A stretch of 57,878 nucleotides of DNA, from assembly GCA_003104975.1 (NCBI GenBank), contig PQAM01000007.1, forward strand, positions 1 through 57,878, given 5' to 3'. Every line of letters begins with the position of its first letter. Within the stretch, counting starts at the first letter, position 1. Made by a program: the position numbers and the translations under genes. Source of the stretch: Candidatus Methylomirabilota bacterium. GTDB lineage: Bacteria > Methylomirabilota > Methylomirabilia > Methylomirabilales > Methylomirabilaceae. This document shows positions 25,331 through 34,507 of the stretch, piece by piece. The notes beneath the pieces were generated by a model, which worked only from the letters and a program-made list of their open reading frames with translations, was not told where the DNA came from and did not search any database.

Positions 25331-26620
25331 ATGACGGTGTGTCGACTGCTGGGACTATCCCTCCTCGTCACGTCCCTCGTTGTCGCCGTCGGGTGTGCGA
25401 GAGAAGAGACCGTCACCCACGAGAAGGGGACGGTGGAACTGGTATTCGCTCACTTCAAAGTGCCCTCTCCTGAAGCCCTGACCGGGCTGATCGAGGCGTT
25501 CGAACAACAGAACCCGGGGGTCGAGGTCATCGAGGAGGTGCTCCCCACCTCGACGGACCAGCAGCATCAGTTCTACGTGACGGCCCTCGAGGGCCGATCG
25601 GCAACCTTTGACGTGTTCGCGCTGGATGTCATCTGGATTCAGGAGTTCGCCAGAGCGGGGTGGCTTATGGATCTCACCCGGAGATTGGGGACTGATGGAT
25701 TGACGGGGTTTCTGCCGGGTCCTGTAGAGGCTTCAACCTATAAAGATCGCATCTATGCGCTTCCGTGGTTTGTCAACGCGGGAATCCTCTACTTTCGAAA
25801 GGACCTGCTGTCGAAGTACGGGTTCGCGCCACCCCGGACGTTCAAGGAGCTGTCCCGACAGGCGAAGATCATCTTGGACAGCGAACAGGATCCGGATCTG
25901 AAGGGCTTCGTCTGGCAGGGGAAGCAGTATGAGGGGTTGATCTGTGTCGCCCTGGAGTTCATCCACGGCAATGGGGGTCGCGTGCTGGATGGCCGCGACT
26001 CAGCCCTCCGCGATGCAAGGGCGGTTGAGGCTGTCCGGTTCATGCGTGACCTGGTCGCGGTCGACAAGGTCTCCCCTGCATTTGTGACCTCAGCGGATGA
26101 GGAGGCGACCCGTCACCTCTTCGGAGCGGGTCGAGCGATTTTCATGCGGAACTGGCCCTATGCCTTGACGCTGTATGACCGGGAGGGTTCGACAATGCGG
26201 GGAAGGGTCGGAATTGCCACGCTCCCGTCCTTTGAAGGGTATCATAGCGCTCCGACGTTAGGGGGCTGGCTGCTTGGGGTCAACCGTTTTTCAGCACATC
26301 CGGATTTGGCCTGGAAACTCGCCGAGTTCCTGACCAGCCAGGAAGCTCAGAAGGTCCTGGCCATGCGGCTGGGGTTTCCTCCGGCGCGCGATGCCCTCTA
26401 CCACGATGCGGAGCTCAACCGGACAAACCCGTTCATCCTGCCTCTCTACGAGGCGATGCGGCGGGCCCGTCCGAGGCCGGTGACCCCCTTTTACCTCATG
26501 ATCTCCCAACTTCTCCAACCGGAGTTCAGCGCGGCCATCATGGGGGTGAAGTCACCTGAGCAGGCTCTTGACGACGCCTCCCGACTCATCGAACACGTCT
26601 TGAAGCTGGAGGTGGAATGA
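25331..26620 (+). CDS. ABC sugar importer, substrate-binding lipoprotein
   Basis: 429 aa. Signal peptide with lipobox-like VAVGC near residue 20; then a family-1 extracellular binding protein: VELVFAHFKVPSPEALTGLIEAFEQQNPGVEVIEE, YALPWFVNAGILYFRKDLL, GRAIFMRNWPYAL, and TLGGWLLGVNRFSAHPDLAWKLAEFL. It is of the MalE/ThuE/TreS type binding malto-oligosaccharides or trehalose. ATG 25331. Its stop overlaps the next permease start. The partner genes and TreT favour trehalose or maltose as ligand, by analogy only. Confidence 0.9.
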   Translation: MTVCRLLGLSLLVTSLVVAVGCAREETVTHEKGTVELVFAHFKVPSPEALTGLIEAFEQQNPGVEVIEEVLPTSTDQQHQFYVTALEGRSATFDVFALDVIWIQEFARAGWLMDLTRRLGTDGLTGFLPGPVEASTYKDRIYALPWFVNAGILYFRKDLLSKYGFAPPRTFKELSRQAKIILDSEQDPDLKGFVWQGKQYEGLICVALEFIHGNGGRVLDGRDSALRDARAVEAVRFMRDLVAVDKVSPAFVTSADEEATRHLFGAGRAIFMRNWPYALTLYDREGSTMRGRVGIATLPSFEGYHSAPTLGGWLLGVNRFSAHPDLAWKLAEFLTSQEAQKVLAMRLGFPPARDALYHDAELNRTNPFILPLYEAMRRARPRPVTPFYLMISQLLQPEFSAAIMGVKSPEQALDDASRLIEHVLKLEVE

Positions 26621-27483
26621 GAGGGGATCGGGCGTTCCTGATGATCCTGCCGGCCTCTCTGATGATCGGAGTGATCGCCATTTTTCCGATCGTGCATGCG
26701 TTCAGGATCAGTCTTGATCGGAGGATGCCGGTATTCGGCATTTCGTATTTCGTGGGGGTCGACAATTACCGCTTCCTTCTCCAGGATTCCCGCTTTTGGC
26801 AGAGCTTCCTGAATACGGCGTACTTCTCGCTGCTCTCGGTCTCCCTGGAACTGATCACGGGCCTCATCCTGGCCATCCTCCTCCACCGGTCGTTTCGAGG
26901 ACGGGGTCTCTTCAGGGCGCTGGTGCTCATCCCCTGGGCTGTTCCTACCGTCGTGTCGGCGAGGATGTGGGAATGGATCTTGAATTCCGAGTTCGGCGTG
27001 CTGAATTATCTGCTACAGCAGATCGGCCTGCTGTCCGCCCCGCTTAATTGGCTTGGGGATCGCACGTTGGCCATGTTTGCGCTCATCCTGGCGGACGTCT
27101 GGAAGACCAGCCCCTTTGCCGCCATCATCCTGCTGGCCGGTTTGCAGATGATCCCCGAGGAGTTGTACGAGGCGGCGAGAGTGGACGGCGCCGGTGAGTG
27201 GCAGATCTTCCGACGAATCACCGCGCCTCTGCTGTTGCCCTTTATGGTGATCGCCCTGCTTTTCAGGACGCTCGATGCGTTTCGGATCTTTGATCTGGCC
27301 TACGTGCTGACGGGAGGGGGACCGGCCAGCACCACCGAGAGCTTGAGTCTGTACGCCTATACGCTGCTGTTTCAGACCCTTCAGTTCGGCTACGGTTCGA
27401 CCGTCGCCGTCGCCACCTTTCTTGCGGTTCTGTTGTTGAGCGCTGTGTACATCGTCGTCTTCAGAAGGCAACGTCATGGATAG
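26617..27483 (+). CDS. ABC sugar importer permease, MalF type
   Basis: 288 aa with six transmembrane helices. The EAA loop EAARVDGAGEWQIFRRITAPLL (about residues 186-207) contacts the ATPase. NTAYFSLLSVSLELITGLILA and the C-terminal GYGSTVAVATFLAVLLL are usual for binding-protein-dependent sugar permeases. ATGA overlap with the binding-protein gene upstream and an 8-bp overlap with the next permease. Confidence 0.93.
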   Translation: MRGDRAFLMILPASLMIGVIAIFPIVHAFRISLDRRMPVFGISYFVGVDNYRFLLQDSRFWQSFLNTAYFSLLSVSLELITGLILAILLHRSFRGRGLFRALVLIPWAVPTVVSARMWEWILNSEFGVLNYLLQQIGLLSAPLNWLGDRTLAMFALILADVWKTSPFAAIILLAGLQMIPEELYEAARVDGAGEWQIFRRITAPLLLPFMVIALLFRTLDAFRIFDLAYVLTGGGPASTTESLSLYAYTLLFQTLQFGYGSTVAVATFLAVLLLSAVYIVVFRRQRHG

Positions 27484-28312
27484 GCGGGTAGGGCGGGTCG
27501 CACAGGGGGCCATCTTTTGGGCGATCTTGACGGGGCTGGCCGTCTTCTGTCTCGCGCCCTTCCTGTGGCAACTGCTCACCTCACTGAAGCCGACTTCCGA
27601 GGTCGGGACGCTGCCGCCGCTCTTGCCGACAAGGCCGGTCTTCGACCATTACCTCGCGATCTTTCAACATCGTCCGTTCGGGCGATTTATTCTGAACAGT
27701 GTGATTGTCGCCTCGCTGACCACCGTATCCTGCCTCTCCATCGGCTCGCTGGCAGCATTCGCGATTGCGAAGCTTCAGTTTCGGGGCAGGCATCTCCTGC
27801 TGTTCGCCGCGTTGTCCATCTCGATGTTTCCTTCCATCGCCACCGTAAGCCCCCTCTATCTGCTCATTCGGGTCTTTGGGTGGCGGGATACCTATGCGGG
27901 TCTCGTCGTCCCCTATACCACCTTCGCCCTTCCGCTTGCCATCTGGATCCTGTGGAGCGTCTTCAGGGAGATCCCGGACGATTTGTATCTGGCCGCTCTG
28001 GTGGACGGCTGCACCCCGTTTCAGGTATTCGTTCGCATCTTCGTCCCCCTCGCTGCGCCGGGGATCGGAACGGCTGCCATCCTGGTCTTTATCTTCGCGT
28101 GGAATGAATTTCTCTATGCGTTGACCTTTACCTCAACGGAGACGATGCGGACGATTCCGGTGGCCATCGCGCTCTTTCCCGGCCTGCACGAGGTCCCCTG
28201 GGGAGAGATGGCGGCTGCTACGGTCGTCGTCACCACACCGCTGATTCTTCTCGTTTTTCTCTTCCAACGCCACATCGTCTCCGGTCTTACGGCCGGTTCC
28301 GTAAAGGGGTGA
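27476..28312 (+). CDS. ABC sugar importer permease, MalG type
   Basis: 278 aa, six helices. NSVIVASLTTVSCLSIGSLAAFAIAKLQF, the EAA-like loop LAALVDGCTPFQVFVRIFVPLAAPG, and FAWNEFLYALTFTS are typical of MalG/ThuG. It starts inside the previous gene. The ATPase follows after a 184-bp gap containing a palindromic repeat, so the ATPase may have its own expression level. Confidence 0.93.
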   Translation: MDRRVGRVAQGAIFWAILTGLAVFCLAPFLWQLLTSLKPTSEVGTLPPLLPTRPVFDHYLAIFQHRPFGRFILNSVIVASLTTVSCLSIGSLAAFAIAKLQFRGRHLLLFAALSISMFPSIATVSPLYLLIRVFGWRDTYAGLVVPYTTFALPLAIWILWSVFREIPDDLYLAALVDGCTPFQVFVRIFVPLAAPGIGTAAILVFIFAWNEFLYALTFTSTETMRTIPVAIALFPGLHEVPWGEMAAATVVVTTPLILLVFLFQRHIVSGLTAGSVKG

Positions 28313-28353
28313 AGGCTAGTGCTTAATTGCAAAAATCAGCGATACCAAAAGCC

Positions 28354-28420
28354 GTCACCCCGGCGAAAGCCGGGGTCCAGAAGTTCATGAAAACTGGATT
28401 CCGGCTTCCGCCGAAATGAC
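28354..28420. repeat. Palindromic intergenic repeat, 'GTCATTCCCG' type
   Basis: CACCCCGGCGAAAGCCGGGGT forms a strong short hairpin, then TGGATTCCGG...CCGAAATGAC closes the unit. The same kind of unit occurs at 54111-54196. It lies between the last permease and the ATPase. The stem could also slow or end transcription; there is no T run. Confidence 0.6.
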
Positions 28421-28496
28421 TATGTAGTTGTTGAAATATTACGAGCACTGACGCAATCAGACGCTAGAAACAGCTTTATAGGATTAGGCGTATTCT

Positions 28497-29564
28497 ATGG
28501 CCATAGTTGAGATATATCGAGTCACAAAGCAATTCGGATCAGTTCTGGCCGTAGATGGGGTGAACCTGACCGTCAACGATGGCGAATTCTTTGTCCTGCT
28601 CGGCTCGTCAGGGTGTGGGAAGTCCACCCTGCTCCGCCTCATCGCCGGTATAGAGTCGCCCACCGGCGGCGAGATTCGCATCGGAGGACGGCTGGTGAAC
28701 GATCTCCCTCCACAGGCGAGGCAAGTCGCTATGGTCTTCCAGAGCTACGCGCTCTATCCTCATATGACGGTCGGCAGGAACATTGGGTTCCCTCTCACGG
28801 TGCAGGGATTAAGAACCGCAGCTATTAGAGAGAAGGTCCAGCGGGCTGCCGCCATGTTCGGAATCGAACAGTTACTCGATCGGAAGCCTCGTCAGCTTTC
28901 AGGGGGCGAGCGGCAACGGGTAGCCCTGGCGCGGGCGCTGGTTCGAGAGCCGGCGGTATTTCTGCTCGATGAACCACTCTCAAACCTCGATGCGCGGCTC
29001 CGGACCGCTGCCCGAGAGGAGCTTCTGCAGTTGCAACGGCAAATCGGGACCACCACCATCTATGTCACACACGACCAGGTGGAGGCCATGGCCTTGGCGG
29101 ACCGGATTGCCGTGATGGATACCGGACAAGTCAGGCAGATCGGTACGCCTCGAGAGATCTATCACGAACCGGCCGACACCTTTGTAGCCGGCTTCCTTGG
29201 ATCACCTCCGATGAACCTCGTGGCGTATGGGGATGAGATCATCGGTCTCCGTCCCGAGCAGCTTCTCCCGAAAGAGGCCTATCGGGGACACGGCAGGCCG
29301 GTATCCTTTCGGCTTAGGGTAACGCGGGTGGAGGACCTGGGGGCCGAACGCATCGTCTACGGCTGCTTAGAGGAGCAGCTCGGAAACGCCCGCGTGTCGG
29401 CTCGGCTATCGCCAGATATCGCGATCTCCTTCCAACAGGGCAAAGATTACGAATTCGTCATCGAGGAAACAGCGCTGCGACTTTTCGATCGAGCGACCGG
29501 GCTCAGAATCGGGACTACCGGCGTGATTGATACGCGAAGAGGTGACTCGATGCTTGTACAATAG
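28497..29564 (+). CDS. ABC sugar importer ATPase, MalK/UgpC/MsmX type
   Basis: 355 aa. Walker A GSSGCGKST (residues 36-44), Q loop VFQSYALYPHMTV, signature LSGGERQRVALARAL, Walker B VFLLDEPLSNLDARLR, switch histidine in VTHDQVEAM. A C-terminal TOBE/regulatory domain (about 240-355, starting GSPPMNLV) is present. It completes the importer with 25331-28312. Ribosome-binding site weak (AGGATT). Confidence 0.92.
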   Translation: MAIVEIYRVTKQFGSVLAVDGVNLTVNDGEFFVLLGSSGCGKSTLLRLIAGIESPTGGEIRIGGRLVNDLPPQARQVAMVFQSYALYPHMTVGRNIGFPLTVQGLRTAAIREKVQRAAAMFGIEQLLDRKPRQLSGGERQRVALARALVREPAVFLLDEPLSNLDARLRTAAREELLQLQRQIGTTTIYVTHDQVEAMALADRIAVMDTGQVRQIGTPREIYHEPADTFVAGFLGSPPMNLVAYGDEIIGLRPEQLLPKEAYRGHGRPVSFRLRVTRVEDLGAERIVYGCLEEQLGNARVSARLSPDIAISFQQGKDYEFVIEETALRLFDRATGLRIGTTGVIDTRRGDSMLVQ

Positions 29565-29706
29565 AAGGAATCGGCGGTTCGCACCTATACCAAGGTGAAA
29601 CATTCCTGATGAGACTTCAGGCAGCGCCTGACGGAGAATAACATTATGTCGGGTTGTGCGCTTTCGCTCAGCCGTCGACCGTGGTTTGCGGAGTAGAGGT
29701 CCTTCT

Positions 29707-31047
29707 ATGCTGGACAAGGTGAACAAGCTGCTCCACTACGACGTGTGGGCGTCCGAGTTGGATCGTCTGGCGCCATGGGCGCGCGCAGGGGTCCGCCTGC
29801 TGCGCATCATCAACGTGGCCGGGTCGGAGTTCCGTGAGAACCTGCTCAGCAACCGGGCGGCCGGCCTGGTCTATACCACCATGCTTTCCCTCGTGCCCTT
29901 TTTGGCCGTGATGTTCTCTGTGCTGAAGGGCTTCGGCGTGCACCAGCAGATCGAGCCGTTTCTGGATCAGGCCCTGGAGCCACTTGGCGAACGGGGCCAC
30001 GAGGTCACCATGCAGATCATCGGCTTTGTCAACAATCTCAAGGTCGGTGTGCTTGGGGCTGCCGGTGTGGCGACGTTGTTCTGGACGACGTTTTCGGCGA
30101 TCCATCAGATCGAAGACGCCTTCAATGCGATCTGGCGCGTGCGCCAGTCCCGTTCCCTTGGCCGTAAGTTCAGAGATTATCTCAGTGTCGTGCTGGTCGG
30201 CCCCGTCCTGGTCTTTGCCGCGTTCACGATGATCGCCTCGGCGCAGAGTCATTGGCTGGTTCAGCGCGTGCTGGAGATTCAGCCGTTCGGGTATCTGATT
30301 GTACTCGGCGCGAAGATCCTGCCTTTTGCGATCCTGTGCGGCACGTTTAGTTTCTTGTACGCATTACTCCCCAATACACAGGTCAGACTCACCTCGGCGC
30401 TTGTCGGCGGACTGACGGCAGGCGGTTTGTGGCAGCTCGCGGGAACGGCGTTTACCTCGTTCGTGGCCGAGTCCGGGAGGTACAGCGCGATCTACTCCGG
30501 TTTTGCGATCGTAATCCTGTTCCTGCTCTGGCTGTACATCACCTGGATTATTGTGCTGCTCGGCGCACAGGTGGCGTATTTCTACCAGCACCAATCGGCC
30601 TATCTCAGCGGTGTCGTCCGGCGCCAACGGACCCACGAGTTTCGCGAATGGGCGGCCTTAACGGTACTTGCCGAAATTACGCGGCGCCACCTGGCCGGGC
30701 AGCCGCCCGCCGGAACCGCGGAGTTGGTCTTCAAACTGGATATTCCCCTCGGGGTAGTCGAAGAACTGACGGAAGAGTTTGTCCGCGGCCGGCTGCTGCT
30801 TCGTACGGAGGACCCTCCCGGGTTCACTTTAGGCCGGCCGCCCGAATATGTGCCCATCTTCGAAATCCTGGCACTGGTCCGAACCTCCCGGCCAGGCGCG
30901 GCGGCCGACGTCGCCATGACCGGTCCTGTCGCTGCGGCGTTGCGGCGGCGGGAGGACGCGACGCGGCTTGCGCTGCAAGGGGTGACCTTGCGTTCTCTGG
31001 CCGCAGAGGGGCCGCCCGAGGCGATCAACGGTCTTCTCCTTCGTTGA
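29707..31047 (+). CDS. YihY/UPF0761 family membrane protein with C-terminal winged-helix-like extension
   Basis: 446 aa. The YihY domain (about 20-290) has six helices, with NRAAGLVYTTMLSLVPFLAVMFSVLKG at the start and IYSGFAIVILFLLWLYITWIIVLLGAQVAYF at the end. The C-terminal 150 residues (VLAEITRRHLAGQPPAGTAELVFKLDIPLGVVEELTEEFVRGRLL) look like a winged helix. The family was once called RNase BN, an assignment later withdrawn; function unknown. ATG 29707 with AGAGG upstream. Confidence 0.88.
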   Translation: MLDKVNKLLHYDVWASELDRLAPWARAGVRLLRIINVAGSEFRENLLSNRAAGLVYTTMLSLVPFLAVMFSVLKGFGVHQQIEPFLDQALEPLGERGHEVTMQIIGFVNNLKVGVLGAAGVATLFWTTFSAIHQIEDAFNAIWRVRQSRSLGRKFRDYLSVVLVGPVLVFAAFTMIASAQSHWLVQRVLEIQPFGYLIVLGAKILPFAILCGTFSFLYALLPNTQVRLTSALVGGLTAGGLWQLAGTAFTSFVAESGRYSAIYSGFAIVILFLLWLYITWIIVLLGAQVAYFYQHQSAYLSGVVRRQRTHEFREWAALTVLAEITRRHLAGQPPAGTAELVFKLDIPLGVVEELTEEFVRGRLLLRTEDPPGFTLGRPPEYVPIFEILALVRTSRPGAAADVAMTGPVAAALRRREDATRLALQGVTLRSLAAEGPPEAINGLLLR

Positions 31048-31354
31048 GGGTTGAGTTGGCATCTCACACCGCTCTTCAGATTGTGACGGGATCCGCGATA
31101 GTGAAACTGCTCTAAAGCCCTCCACGTCAGACCGTTCACAGGCGAAAGACAGAATAGTCAGACGAGTGAGGGTATCCCGCCTTCGTCCGGTTCTTCCTTT
31201 CGTGTGACCATACTGTAGCTGGTAGAAGGGGCGACAAGCCAGCCGAAAGATACCCGGCGCTGAGCCGAAAGATAGCTGGCGGGCGAAGGTCGAAGGTGTT
31301 AAATGAATAACGTAAAGAGGAACCGCGCTTAAGATTTGGCGGAGGTGCGCCGAT
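31048..31354. other. Intergenic leader of the two-component operon
   Basis: No gene. From 31238 to 31280 there is a nested dyad: GCCAGC (31238-31243) with GCTGGC (31275-31280) outside and CGGC/GCCG inside. The sequence CGAAAGATA occurs on each side. This could fold as a hairpin with a symmetric internal loop in the 5' leader of the kinase gene. Nothing else recognised. Confidence 0.35.
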
Positions 31355-32818
31355 GTGGGCTGGGACATGATGTTTCCTCCGTTCCTTGGCAGAAGACACG
31401 TCGTACTCGCCTGTGCGGCAGCGCTGATCGGAGCCGTGGCCGTCATCGATTGGCGTGTGGCGGTCGATGTCTCTTTTGGGTTCCTGTATGTGTTTCCCGT
31501 GATGTTGGCGGCGAGTGTGCTGCCGCGTGGGGCGATTGCGTTGACGGCGGTTCTCTGTATGATGCTCTCCGATCTCTTCAACCCCGTTCCTTTTCCTCTC
31601 AGCGTCGCGCTGCTACGCGATCTCTCGGTGTTTGCCACATTGACAGGGGCCGGGTTGTTCGTCCATGAGGTGATCAGGAGCCGCCGAGGCGAGATGGAGC
31701 ACCTCCAGCGGATTGAACAGGAAGTCGTAGCTCGGCGCCAAGCAGAGGAGCAGTTGGCGTTTCTCATCGATAGCAGCCCTGTTGCCATTCTCACAATGAG
31801 TGGCGACGGCGCAATTCTTCAGGCAAATGTATCGGCGCACCGCCTGTTTGGAGCGCCGAATGGAGAGCTGCCCGGGAGAATGATCAGCCGCTATGTTGTG
31901 GCCTTAGGCTCGGTCCCGTCTGTTGAGACCACACGTCAGACCTTTCGGACCGAAATGCAATGCCGTGGATCGCGAGACGACGGCAGCATCTTCCCGGCTC
32001 GCGTCTTCTTCTCGACCTACAGTACGGCAGCAGGTCCCCGCCTGGCCGCTTTGATCGTCGATCTTTCCGAGGAGTTGAGGGAACGCGAGGAGTCGAGTTT
32101 TGAGCACCTCCTGGCCGGCTCGCGAGTCGTTGTCGGAGCGGTGTCTCATGAAATCCGAAACGTGTGTAGCGCTATCGCCGTGCTCTACGAGAACCTCGCA
32201 CGGGGTGGGCGTCTCGTGGCGAATAAGGATTTCGAAGCCCTCGGCTCGCTGGTCGAGACGCTGAATAAGATCGCCTCATTGGAGCTCAAACACAGTACAA
32301 GCGGGACAAGAACGGCGCAGATCGACGGGACCGACCTCGTTGAGATGTTCGATAGTCTTCGGATCGTCCTGGAATCGTCCTGCGAGGAGGCCGGCATTAC
32401 AGTACACTGGGAGATCCCTGAAGGACTTCCTCCGGTGTGGGCCGATCGACACCTCTTATTGCAGGCTCTATTGAACCTGACAAAGAACGCCGAACGAGCG
32501 TTGGAGGGCGCCGATGTGAAGAGAATCGATATCTCCGTCTCTGTCGGCAAAGGCCACCTGTCCCTTCGGGTGACCGATACGGGGCCTGGAATCGGTTCGG
32601 CGGAAAAGCTATTTCGACCTTTTCAAGCGGGCGCCGAATCAACGGGCCTTGGTTTATTTCTCTCTCGAGCGCTCGTGCGATCTTTTCGTGGGGATCTCCG
32701 GTACGATCCTACCGTACCAGGGTGCTCCTTTGTCATTGACCTGGCAGTAGCCGGTTCCACTGAGACGAATTATGGAAATACAGGCAGACATGAAGCGAAT
32801 ACGGGTGCTGTTGCTTGA
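31355..32818 (+). CDS. Membrane PAS histidine kinase
   Basis: 487 aa. GTG 31355 has GGAGG 9 nt upstream. Three or four N-terminal helices (residues 15-105) are followed by a coiled coil, a PAS domain (about 130-240, IDSSPVAILTMSGDGAILQANVSAHRLFG), the H box with His265 in AVSHEIRNVCSAI, and an HATPase with LNLTKNAERAL, VTDTGPGIG and STGLGLFLSRALV. The last 47 bp overlap the response regulator, so the two form a cognate pair. Confidence 0.9.
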   Translation: MGWDMMFPPFLGRRHVVLACAAALIGAVAVIDWRVAVDVSFGFLYVFPVMLAASVLPRGAIALTAVLCMMLSDLFNPVPFPLSVALLRDLSVFATLTGAGLFVHEVIRSRRGEMEHLQRIEQEVVARRQAEEQLAFLIDSSPVAILTMSGDGAILQANVSAHRLFGAPNGELPGRMISRYVVALGSVPSVETTRQTFRTEMQCRGSRDDGSIFPARVFFSTYSTAAGPRLAALIVDLSEELREREESSFEHLLAGSRVVVGAVSHEIRNVCSAIAVLYENLARGGRLVANKDFEALGSLVETLNKIASLELKHSTSGTRTAQIDGTDLVEMFDSLRIVLESSCEEAGITVHWEIPEGLPPVWADRHLLLQALLNLTKNAERALEGADVKRIDISVSVGKGHLSLRVTDTGPGIGSAEKLFRPFQAGAESTGLGLFLSRALVRSFRGDLRYDPTVPGCSFVIDLAVAGSTETNYGNTGRHEANTGAVA

Positions 32819-33440
32819 CGACCACATCCTGTTTCGAGAGGGCTTGAGCCGGCTTCTGCAATCGGAGCCCGATTTCGACATAGCAGGAGTCTGCGGTACC
32901 TCTGCCGAGGCGCTTGAGATCCTGAGCCGCTTCCCTGTTGATGTCGTCTTGTTGGACTTTGACCTCGGAGAGGATTATGGAAATCTGTTTATCTCATTCG
33001 CTCGCGAGGGAGGGTATGCAGGGAAAATCTTAATGGTCACGGCGGGGATGAACGCCGCAGAATCCTCAGCCGCGTTGAAACTCGGCGCATCGGGTATCTT
33101 TCTTAAGCACAGTCCGCCCGATGCCCTTGTCACAGCCATACGGCGAGTCGTGAGAGGAGAGGCGTGGGTCGATCAGAGGGTTATCCAACTCATGGCCGAT
33201 GCGGTGAATCAGCCTGAGGAACAAGAGGGTCACAAGCGCCTCACCGAACGAGAGGAACAGGTGCTTCAGGCCGTATTTGAGGGTCTCACGAATAAGGAAG
33301 CCGCTACCAAACTAGGAGTGACGGAAAGCGCAGTGAAAGCGACGCTACAGCATTTATTTCAAAAGACCGGCGTGCGGACGCGCAGTCAGCTTGTCCGGGT
33401 GGCGATTGAGGGCTCTCGCCGAACTGAGAGGAAGTTCTGA
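32772..33440 (+). CDS. NarL/FixJ-family response regulator
   Basis: 222 aa (216 if ATG 32790 is used). Receiver: VLLLDDHILFREGL, phospho-acceptor Asp in VVLLDFDLGEDYG, VTAG, and FLKHSPPD. LuxR-type HTH at the C-terminus: LTEREEQVLQAVFEGLTNKEAATKLGVTESAVKATLQHLFQKTGVRTRSQLV. It overlaps the PAS kinase. The second otsB begins 17 nt after its stop and is probably in the same transcript. Confidence 0.9.
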   Translation: MEIQADMKRIRVLLLDDHILFREGLSRLLQSEPDFDIAGVCGTSAEALEILSRFPVDVVLLDFDLGEDYGNLFISFAREGGYAGKILMVTAGMNAAESSAALKLGASGIFLKHSPPDALVTAIRRVVRGEAWVDQRVIQLMADAVNQPEEQEGHKRLTEREEQVLQAVFEGLTNKEAATKLGVTESAVKATLQHLFQKTGVRTRSQLVRVAIEGSRRTERKF

Positions 33441-33457
33441 ACCCTCCTCAAACCTCA

Positions 33458-34246
33458 ATGAAACAGCTCAAAACACAGTGGCCGCGGGTCGCGGCGGAAA
33501 TCGTGAGCAGCAGTCACGTGTTGGTGCTCGTGGATTACGACTGCACGCTGATGCGGATGACTCCCACCTCAGACCGGGCAACGCTTCCTGCTTCGATCCG
33601 GTCGGTGCTCCGAGCGCTTTCACGCCATCCTCGAATGACGATCGGCGTGATCAGCGAGCGACCAGTCGCCGAACTGCGGCGGCGGGTTGGGGTACGAAAC
33701 CTGATCTATATCGGCAATCATGGACAAAGGGTGTGGCGAGTTGGTCGTCAGGCTGAGGTTATCGTGCCGCAATCTTTTCAGAAAACAGTCGCCTGTATTC
33801 GGTCGAAGCTCGCCAGTGTCGCAGCAGATATCCCTGGGGCGCTCGTCCAGGCCAAAGGCCTGTCAATCAGTCTGCATTACCGGTTGGTGGCGACCGAACT
33901 GGAGAGTTGTCTCATGGGGAGATTCGCATCTGAAATACTTCCCCTTGCTCGCGCTTCGGAACTGGCAGTGCTTTACGGAAGGAAGGTTATCGAACTCTGT
34001 CCCAGAGTCAAGTGGATAAAAGATCATGCCGCGCTGTGGTTGATGAAGGACATTCACCGACACTCGGTCCTGCCGATATATATCGGCGACGATCACACTG
34101 ATGGAGGTGCATGCGGGGTGTTGGCCGATAGCATCACGATACGGGTTGGCGCCCGTGCGGAATCACAGGCTCACTATTATGTGCGGGATGTGGGGGAGGT
34201 GGTGGCGTTGTTTCAATGGATGATGGCAACCTGTTCAACAGGATAG
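33458..34246 (+). CDS. Diverged trehalose-6-phosphate phosphatase paralogue
   Basis: 262 aa, a clear paralogue of the OtsB at 12864 along its full length (both begin with xxxLxxQWPRVAAxIxSSS). Motif I is LVDYDCTL, with Cys29 in place of the near-invariant Gly. Motif II is VISERP instead of SGRS. The Lys region is VKWIKDHAAL, and motif IV is IGDDHTDGGAC instead of IGDDLTDEDAF. The aspartates remain, but the surrounding changes make activity doubtful. It may be a pseudo-enzyme, an enzyme of changed specificity or an early pseudogene. No frame damage. It follows a kinase-regulator pair. Confidence 0.8.
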   Translation: MKQLKTQWPRVAAEIVSSSHVLVLVDYDCTLMRMTPTSDRATLPASIRSVLRALSRHPRMTIGVISERPVAELRRRVGVRNLIYIGNHGQRVWRVGRQAEVIVPQSFQKTVACIRSKLASVAADIPGALVQAKGLSISLHYRLVATELESCLMGRFASEILPLARASELAVLYGRKVIELCPRVKWIKDHAALWLMKDIHRHSVLPIYIGDDHTDGGACGVLADSITIRVGARAESQAHYYVRDVGEVVALFQWMMATCSTG

Positions 34247-34507
34247 CGGGGGCCTCAATGCCGGCATGATCAATAATCGAACGAGATGATAGGCGTCGAG
34301 AAGTTCCCCTAACATGCGACCGGACAGTAGTAAAGAATAAGATCAGACTTGTCCAGATTCATCGCAGTCGAGCTCTATCTTGGACAGCAGCGGTCTCGAC
34401 GAGATCCGCGTCAGCCGTCCGGTTGCCAACGCAGACGCAGGACAGACCCCGTAATATGAATCGCCGGCGAATTCACGAGTGAACGACCCAGCTTTTCTCA
34501 CATCGGG

